This document shows, one piece after another, positions 6,138 through 10,082 of a stretch of DNA of 10,082 nucleotides (the first letter of the stretch is position 1; each line of letters opens with the position of its first letter). This DNA is from an uncultured Selenomonadales bacterium (GTDB taxonomy: Bacteria > Bacillota > Negativicutes > Selenomonadales > Selenomonadaceae): contig CALGGP010000141.1 in NCBI GenBank assembly GCA_937915885.1, positions 1 through 10,082 on the forward strand, in the 5' to 3' direction. Under the pieces are notes generated by a model that made no database searches, was not told the DNA's origin, and saw only the letters and a list, made by a program, of their open reading frames with translations. Position numbers and translations under genes: made by a program.

Positions 6138-6791
6138 ATGGCGCAGATCAGATGTCCCAACGGGCATTTTTATAACAACGAACTCTATGATAAGTGTCCT
6201 TACTGTAAAACCGTCCCGCTCGATCCGCCGTCCGACTCGAAAATGCCGTGGCTCGTGACGGGCGTTGCGGCATTGATAGCGGTGTTTTGTTTCGTTCAGA
6301 CCGGCAACGCTCAAAAGGAATTGGATCAAATCAATCGCTCGTTGAGCGAAACACATCAACAATTGGACGATGCGACGGATAAGTTGAGTGAGGTATCCAA
6401 GCGGATCGACGATAAAAACGAATCGGCGGATATCGCCGGCAAGATCATAAATTTATTCCGTGCAACTTACGGACACGGCTCCGATTCGTTTTATGCCGAC
6501 ACTCCGATGGTTATTTTGAAGGCGGGCGGCGAGGCTCGAAAATTTACCGTGTATTTCAATCCGAACGGCAAGGGCGGGACGGTTCAACCCGTGACGATCG
6601 ATCGCGCCATCGACGCCCGCTGTCTCAGTAAATGGTGCAGTGATATTTCATGCCAATGGAGCAGCGAGGCTTGGAGTGATCACAAAAAAGATTTTTTCGT
6701 TACGCCCGGCAAGACGCGCGGCTACAACATCATTCATTTTATGAACGATGCCGATAACAATTCTTTCGACGTGCTGATAATCGTCAAGTAA
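6138..6791 (+). CDS. zinc-ribbon membrane coiled-coil protein with conserved C-terminal domain (paralogue 2)
   Basis: A 217-residue protein with GGGAGGA before the ATG, 18 nt after the preceding stop. Residues 6-23 are a zinc ribbon of the CPxGH...CPYC type (Cys6, His10, Cys20, Cys23), followed by one TM segment at about 37-53 (WLVTGVAALIAVFCFV), a coiled-coil-like helix at 57-92 and a C-terminal domain at 100-217. It shares GSDSFY and VTPGxxRGYNIIHFxNDA...FDVLxIV with the preceding protein, and the DNA around 6699-6789 closely matches 6027-6117. It differs from paralogue 1 by the added zinc ribbon and by three extra Cys in the domain (162, 167, 172). The zinc ribbon would be cytoplasmic, where the same type of ribbon occurs on the FHA protein encoded next. 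Function unknown. Confidence 0.87.
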   Translation: MAQIRCPNGHFYNNELYDKCPYCKTVPLDPPSDSKMPWLVTGVAALIAVFCFVQTGNAQKELDQINRSLSETHQQLDDATDKLSEVSKRIDDKNESADIAGKIINLFRATYGHGSDSFYADTPMVILKAGGEARKFTVYFNPNGKGGTVQPVTIDRAIDARCLSKWCSDISCQWSSEAWSDHKKDFFVTPGKTRGYNIIHFMNDADNNSFDVLIIVK

Positions 6792-6818
6792 ATCAATGCA
6801 GATTTGGAGGGTTTGATT

Positions 6819-7397
6819 ATGCCGAAGATGAAAATTTGCCCCAAGGGTCATTACTACGACAGCGTCAAATATGCGACGTGTCCGTACTGCTCGCCGAGCG
6901 GCGGAGGCGGAGGTTCCAAAGATCCGGGCAAAACGAATCCCGTTGATCCACCCGTCAATCATTCCGATAATCGAGATCATCAATCGAAAAAAGGCGGCGG
7001 CAAAACCAAAAGTCCATGGGATGATATGTTCACCGACACGACCGTTGAGCCGATTGCTCCGGTGATCGGTTGGTTGGTTTGCACCGAAGGTAAAGATTTC
7101 GGACGAGACTTTCGACTTCACCCCGATAACAATTTTGTCGGACGCGGCGATCAATGCGATGTGCGTCTGAGCGATGAATACGTCTCCGCCAAGCATTTTA
7201 CCGTCTCGTATGATCCCTTCAGCGATATTCATTTTGCCTCGATGAGCGACGGGCGCGCGATCGTTTACGTCAACGGAATCCCTCTGACAGCCAATATGGT
7301 TCAATTGAAGAAAGGCGACAAGATCAAAGTAGCCAAAACCACTCTGGTGTTCATTCCGCTCGAAAAAGATGATGTGCAATGGAATTGGGGGTTGTGA
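6819..7397 (+). CDS. zinc-ribbon FHA domain protein
   Basis: A 192-residue soluble reader protein. The ATG at 6819 is 8 nt after a GGAGG core; an upstream in-frame TTG at 6804 would sit within the ribosome binding site region and is rejected. Residues 7-24 are a zinc ribbon (Cys7, His11, Cys21, Cys24) nearly identical in pattern to that of the preceding gene. A Gly-rich, basic flexible linker covers 25-68. The FHA domain spans 83-181 with the key phosphopeptide-binding residues Gly108-Arg109, Ser123 and His126 (VSAKH), and Asn152-Gly153 (VNGIPL). FHA domains bind phosphothreonine, so this is the natural effector of the kinase in the same operon. The stop codon overlaps the ATG of the phosphatase gene by one base (TGATG), indicating translational coupling. 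Confidence 0.93.
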   Translation: MPKMKICPKGHYYDSVKYATCPYCSPSGGGGGSKDPGKTNPVDPPVNHSDNRDHQSKKGGGKTKSPWDDMFTDTTVEPIAPVIGWLVCTEGKDFGRDFRLHPDNNFVGRGDQCDVRLSDEYVSAKHFTVSYDPFSDIHFASMSDGRAIVYVNGIPLTANMVQLKKGDKIKVAKTTLVFIPLEKDDVQWNWGL

Positions 7398-7672
7398 TGC
7401 AACTTTTATCGGCAGTCATGCCGGATATCGCAACAAAGCCGTCCGTCGAAATTCAATCACCTGTCGAAGTCGCGCCGTCCGAAATTTTTTCGCTCCCTTA
7501 CGAGTACATCATCGCGGCAATGGGCGTGTTGATCGTCGTGCTGATCGGAATGTTGCTCCGAGAAAAGCGATCGAAATCAAAAAAAATCCGTCCGTCAACC
7601 GCGATCCGAATACCGTTACTTCTAAACAATCTGCGCGGCTCGAATTTCGAGTGGGCAATTTCCACAACATAG
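7397..7672 (+). CDS. zero-frame product: short membrane anchor peptide
   Basis: Without frameshifting, translation from ATG 7397 continues past the A run to TAG at 7670-7672, giving a 91-residue peptide: a Pro/Val-rich N-terminus, one TM helix (YIIAAMGVLIVVLIGMLL), a basic stretch, and about 28 further residues that are simply the wrong frame of the phosphatase linker. As a stand-alone protein it would be a membrane peptide without a domain. It may exist as a by-product if frameshifting is programmed. The ATG at 7379 in the same frame is less likely because it lies inside the FHA gene with no ribosome binding site. Confidence 0.5.
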   Translation: MQLLSAVMPDIATKPSVEIQSPVEVAPSEIFSLPYEYIIAAMGVLIVVLIGMLLREKRSKSKKIRPSTAIRIPLLLNNLRGSNFEWAISTT

Positions 7673-8391
7673 GTCGGCGCGAGGAACAACAGGATTCGTT
7701 TTGCTCGTCCGATATCAACGACAAGTCGGCTCTGCTTGAGCGCGGGCTGATGGCGGTGGTCGCCGACGGCATGGGCGGCATGGAAGGCGGCGCGGCGATC
7801 AGTCATCTCGTCACCGATACGTTTTTGAATCACTACGCCGACGCGGGCAATGTCGAGCCGAGCGAATTTCTTTACAACACCGCGCACGCCGCCGAGATCG
7901 CCGTCGAAGAGTACAGACGACGCACGGGTGTCAAAGGCGGCTCGACGGTTGTCGCGATTTTGATCAAAAATAATGTGCTGCATTTCGTTTCGATCGGCGA
8001 CAGCAGAATTTATCTGTTGAGGCAAAATGATTTGGTTCAGCTCAATCACGAGCACACCTTCGGCGCGTTTTTGCGTGCTCAGGCGGAGAAGGGCGAGGTC
8101 GATCCCGACGAAGCGGATAACAATCCGAATCGTGACGCGTTGACGGCTTATGTCGGCATGGGGAGTTTCAGAACGGTCGATCGCGGCGATCCGATCGAGT
8201 TGAAGGCGGGCGATAAAATTTTGCTGTGCTCGGACGGCGTGTTTAACACTCTCGATCAAAATGAATTGATTGCCGCGCTCGAGGGCGACGTGATCACCGC
8301 CTCCGCGCGGATCGAGGAAAAAATTTTAGAGAAGGCGATCGATATTCAAGACAATTTTACGGGTGTGATCGTCGAGTGCACCGACGAATAG
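7397..8391 (+). CDS. membrane-anchored PP2C-family protein phosphatase, joined by a -1 frameshift at 7579-7586
   Basis: The phosphatase domain is in a different frame from the only well-initiated N-terminus. Frame A starts at ATG 7397 (overlapping the preceding TGA) and encodes a membrane helix at about residues 35-52 followed by REKRSKSKK. Frame B, one base back, carries a complete PP2C domain: QQDSF, VADGMGGMEGG, GGSTVVAILI, SIGDSRIYLL, LCSDGVF and DNFTGVIVE, with all metal-binding Asp residues visible. The frames meet at eight A residues; slipping back by one there gives a 331-residue membrane-anchored phosphatase that would reverse the kinase. Alternatives are a GTG start at 7651 with no visible ribosome binding site (246 residues), a true frameshift mutation, or a sequencing indel. 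The frame B sequence before the A run is not protein-like. The domain call is firm; the mechanism of joining is inferred. Confidence 0.85.
7579..7586 (+). promoter_or_regulatory. A8 slippery site between anchor and phosphatase frames
   Basis: Eight consecutive A residues read in the zero frame as TCA AAA AAA ATC, which contains the -1 slippery heptamer A AAA AAA. A -1 slip gives AAA AAA AAT and enters the PP2C frame. RNA polymerase adding one A would have the same result. No strong upstream Shine-Dalgarno-like stimulator or immediate downstream stem is obvious; CTCGAATTTCGAG at 7640-7652 can form a short hairpin but lies over 50 nt away. Confidence 0.55.
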
Positions 8392-8415
8392 GTTGCGCTC
8401 GAAAGGAGGCGGATT

Positions 8416-9144
8416 ATGATGCAGGACAGCTTTTCGTTGCTCGGCAAGGGCGGCGTGATGAATGCTCTTCAATTTCCAATGAGGGACGAAGTAATTTGTA
8501 TCGGAACCGAGCCGGAGGCTTGCGCGATTGTATATCCGCGCGGAACGGCGGGCATTGAACCGATTCACTGTCAGCTCGTTCCCAATGACGACGGCAGTTG
8601 GATCATAGTCGATCTCTCGGAGGCGGGCGTTTGGCTCAACGGGCGTCGAATGAGCAAAGGACAGCCCATGCCGTTGAAAACGGGCGACGAAGTTATTATT
8701 GCGAATGCGAACAACAGTTTTGTGATGATTGGCGACCGCACCGTCTCTCCTACGGACGATCATTCGGCGGAGCGTCGGCATGAGGACGGCTTTAAAGACA
8801 AATTCTTCAACTTCAACGGGCGGCTCAACCGTCAACGCTATATCCTGCGCAGATTACCGCTATTATTTTTAGGTCTCGTATTTTCCGGGATTTTTGGGCT
8901 GATTGACGAAGGCGTGATTGCAGATGAACAAGAATACATCACTTTCATACTGTTAATCCTTGCAGTTGTATTATCCTGTTCAGCACTTTCATTGGATGCA
9001 CGACGCCTTCATGATCTCGACAAAACAGGAAAATGGGCGGCTTTAAATTTTGCGCCCGGCATTGGATTAGTGTTTTTCATTTATCTGTGTTGTGTGAAGG
9101 GAACGGTCGGAGCAAATCGTTTCGGTCCCGACCCGCTCGAGTGA
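8416..9144 (+). CDS. FHA-like domain fused to DUF805 membrane domain
   Basis: A 242-residue protein preceded by AAAGGAGG; the ATG at 8416 or the adjacent ATG at 8419 may be used. Residues about 20-105 have the spacing and ending of an FHA domain (PIHCQL, then WIIVDLSEAGVWLNGRRM, then LKTGDEVIIA). The phosphothreonine-contacting Gly-Arg is replaced by IGTEPE and the Ser of VSxxH by Glu in GIEPIH, so binding of phosphopeptide is doubtful. Residues 131-241 are a DUF805 membrane domain: FNGRLNRQRY at the start, three membrane segments at about 147-163, 175-192 and 207-226, SLDARRLHDLDKTGKW between them, and the typical GTVGANRFGPDP close. DUF805 function is unknown. The membrane half is unusually rich in TTA codons compared with the FHA half. 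It is probably a membrane reader or adaptor of the module. Confidence 0.9.
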   Translation: MMQDSFSLLGKGGVMNALQFPMRDEVICIGTEPEACAIVYPRGTAGIEPIHCQLVPNDDGSWIIVDLSEAGVWLNGRRMSKGQPMPLKTGDEVIIANANNSFVMIGDRTVSPTDDHSAERRHEDGFKDKFFNFNGRLNRQRYILRRLPLLFLGLVFSGIFGLIDEGVIADEQEYITFILLILAVVLSCSALSLDARRLHDLDKTGKWAALNFAPGIGLVFFIYLCCVKGTVGANRFGPDPLE

Positions 9145-9165
9145 ACGTCACACGGAGGTGATAAC

Positions 9166-10082
9166 ATGAAATGTTCCAATCCCAATTGCCGACGGGAGAT
9201 CGAAGTCGGAGTGTCGCAATGCCCTTACTGCCACGCGCCCGTAAATTACGGCGGCAATACGACGATCTTCGTCGGCGCCACCGAAGAAAAGCTGACCATC
9301 AAGGATTTATTCAAGAACACATTCAAAATGCCGCCGCCCAATGCCGCCGATAATCTGTTTGCGGCAGGCACCGCGCTCGTCACGCCGACGCCGGATGAAA
9401 TGATCCGTAATTGGGTGCGCCCGTGGTTTTACGCGCGCGTCTTAATCATCGGCATGATATTCAACGTGCTGAGCTACTTCATGTTATCGCATTTCGGACA
9501 TGTCGGCGGAATGCTGGTGTTCGCCGATACGTTCGCGAGATTCCTGCGCGACAGAATCGGAAAAGAAAATGTGATTTTCGTTTCCGGAACGGACTGCTAC
9601 GGTTCGCCTATCGCAGAGGGCTGGCGTAAAAAAGCCGAATCCGGTGAAATTTCCGGTACGCTGGAAGAATTCGTCAATTCCAATCATGAAAAGCAGAAAG
9701 CGACACTGAATGCTTACGGCATTTCACCGAATCTGTTCGCCGCTTCCGGACTCGGACGCTCGAAAGAAATCCATGCCGAAGTCACGGACTGGTTTCTGAA
9801 ATCGCTGTATGAAAAACATCAGCTGGAACAGCTTTCTACCATGCAGTTTTTTGATGAGAAAGCCGGCGTGTTCCTGAACGGTCGGCAGGTAATCGGCAAA
9901 TGTCCTGTCGAGGGCTGTACTTCCGATAAGGCTTATGCTGATGAATGCGAACTCGGTCATCAGTACATGCCGGAAAACTTAATCAATCCGGTCAGCACCC
10001 TGACGGGAGAAACGCCCGTCATGAAACCCGTCACAAACTGGTATTTAAAACTCCGCGATTATGAAAAACTCATGCAGGAATG
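9166..10082 (+). CDS. zinc-ribbon/TM protein fused in frame to methionyl-tRNA synthetase core (3' end outside window)
   Basis: One frame is open from ATG 9166 (GGAGGTGA 7 nt upstream, 21 nt after the FHA-DUF805 stop) to the window end, 305 residues and unfinished. Residues 1-108 fit the operon: a zinc ribbon (Cys3, Cys8, Cys19, Cys22 in CPYC), a linker, then RPWFYARVLIIGMIFNVLSYFML with a TM segment at 90-107; this may be the start of a multi-pass membrane protein. From residue 109 the protein is a class I tRNA synthetase: HFGH at 109-112, VIFVSGTDCYGSPI, and a Cys-rich knuckle at 246-265 followed by NLINPVSTLTGETPVMKP. The usual synthetase residues ahead of HIGH are absent. Codon use changes near the switch, from TCG and TTG towards TCC, CTG and CAG. 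A real fusion is possible, but a chimeric assembly or recombination join is more likely. Confidence 0.8.
   Translation, partial: MKCSNPNCRREIEVGVSQCPYCHAPVNYGGNTTIFVGATEEKLTIKDLFKNTFKMPPPNAADNLFAAGTALVTPTPDEMIRNWVRPWFYARVLIIGMIFNVLSYFMLSHFGHVGGMLVFADTFARFLRDRIGKENVIFVSGTDCYGSPIAEGWRKKAESGEISGTLEEFVNSNHEKQKATLNAYGISPNLFAASGLGRSKEIHAEVTDWFLKSLYEKHQLEQLSTMQFFDEKAGVFLNGRQVIGKCPVEGCTSDKAYADECELGHQYMPENLINPVSTLTGETPVMKPVTNWYLKLRDYEKLMQE
9490..10082 (+). other. metG: methionyl-tRNA synthetase segment of the fused frame
   Basis: This part charges tRNA with methionine in intact enzymes. It begins at the HIGH-type motif HFGH (codons 9490-9501) and continues through ADTFARFLRDRIGKENVIFVSGTDCYGSPI, the connective region with a zinc knuckle (CPVEGC and CELGH), and the Met-enzyme signature NLINPVSTLTGETPVMK...NWYLKL. 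The first roughly 20-30 residues that precede HIGH in the family are missing, and the KMSKS loop and anticodon domain would lie beyond the window. The identity as a MetRS-family class I ligase is strong; whether it is functional here is unknown. Confidence 0.85.

Noticed and set aside
7369..7590. N-terminal extension of the PP2C frame back to ATG 7369
   Set aside because: It begins inside the FHA gene without a ribosome binding site, and its translation before the A run is Arg-rich and unlike a protein domain, whereas the other frame has a coupled start and a TM helix.

Overview
The window looks like a diderm Firmicute, most likely Negativicutes (Selenomonas-like); this is inference. An Omp85/BamA outer-membrane assembly protein sits among genes with strong AGGAGG-type ribosome binding sites, TTG starts and a Firmicute-style repertoire of zinc-ribbon, kinase, PP2C and FHA proteins. 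All convincing genes are on the + strand. No tRNA, rRNA, CRISPR array or transposase was seen.

Layout. (1) Bases 1-132 are very GC-rich, with inverted repeats and perhaps the tail of an upstream gene. (2) 154-3764 is an envelope block: a small sigma-70 family factor, an inner-membrane protein with a long Pro/Glu/Tyr-rich tail, a decayed tandem copy of that gene's 3' end, and bamA, which carries a long Pro/acidic linker before three POTRA domains. A strong intrinsic terminator at 3782-3811 closes the block. (3) A new promoter at 3847-3875 starts a tightly packed operon (gaps of about 18-27 nt, or a 1-nt overlap). It holds a Hanks-type Ser/Thr kinase with a zinc ribbon, TM segment and C-terminal sensor-like domain; two paralogous membrane coiled-coil proteins; a zinc-ribbon FHA protein; a membrane-anchored PP2C phosphatase split by a -1 frameshift at an A8 run; an FHA-DUF805 protein; and a zinc-ribbon TM protein.

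The last reading frame does not end as a zinc-ribbon membrane protein. At about 9490 it passes in frame, exactly at an HFGH signature, into the catalytic core of a methionyl-tRNA synthetase that runs off the window. This is either a real deletion/fusion or a chimeric assembly join.

Working model: the second operon is a phospho-signalling module at the inner membrane, with a kinase writer, a PP2C eraser and FHA readers. Several members share a short N-terminal zinc ribbon. Its substrate and signal cannot be read from the sequence. The most notable observations are the slippery A8 site joining the anchor and phosphatase frames, the MetRS fusion, the tandem paralogues of unknown C-terminal domain, the duplicated gene tail with an orphan ribosome binding site, and an A10 tract at the predicted transcription start of the kinase operon.
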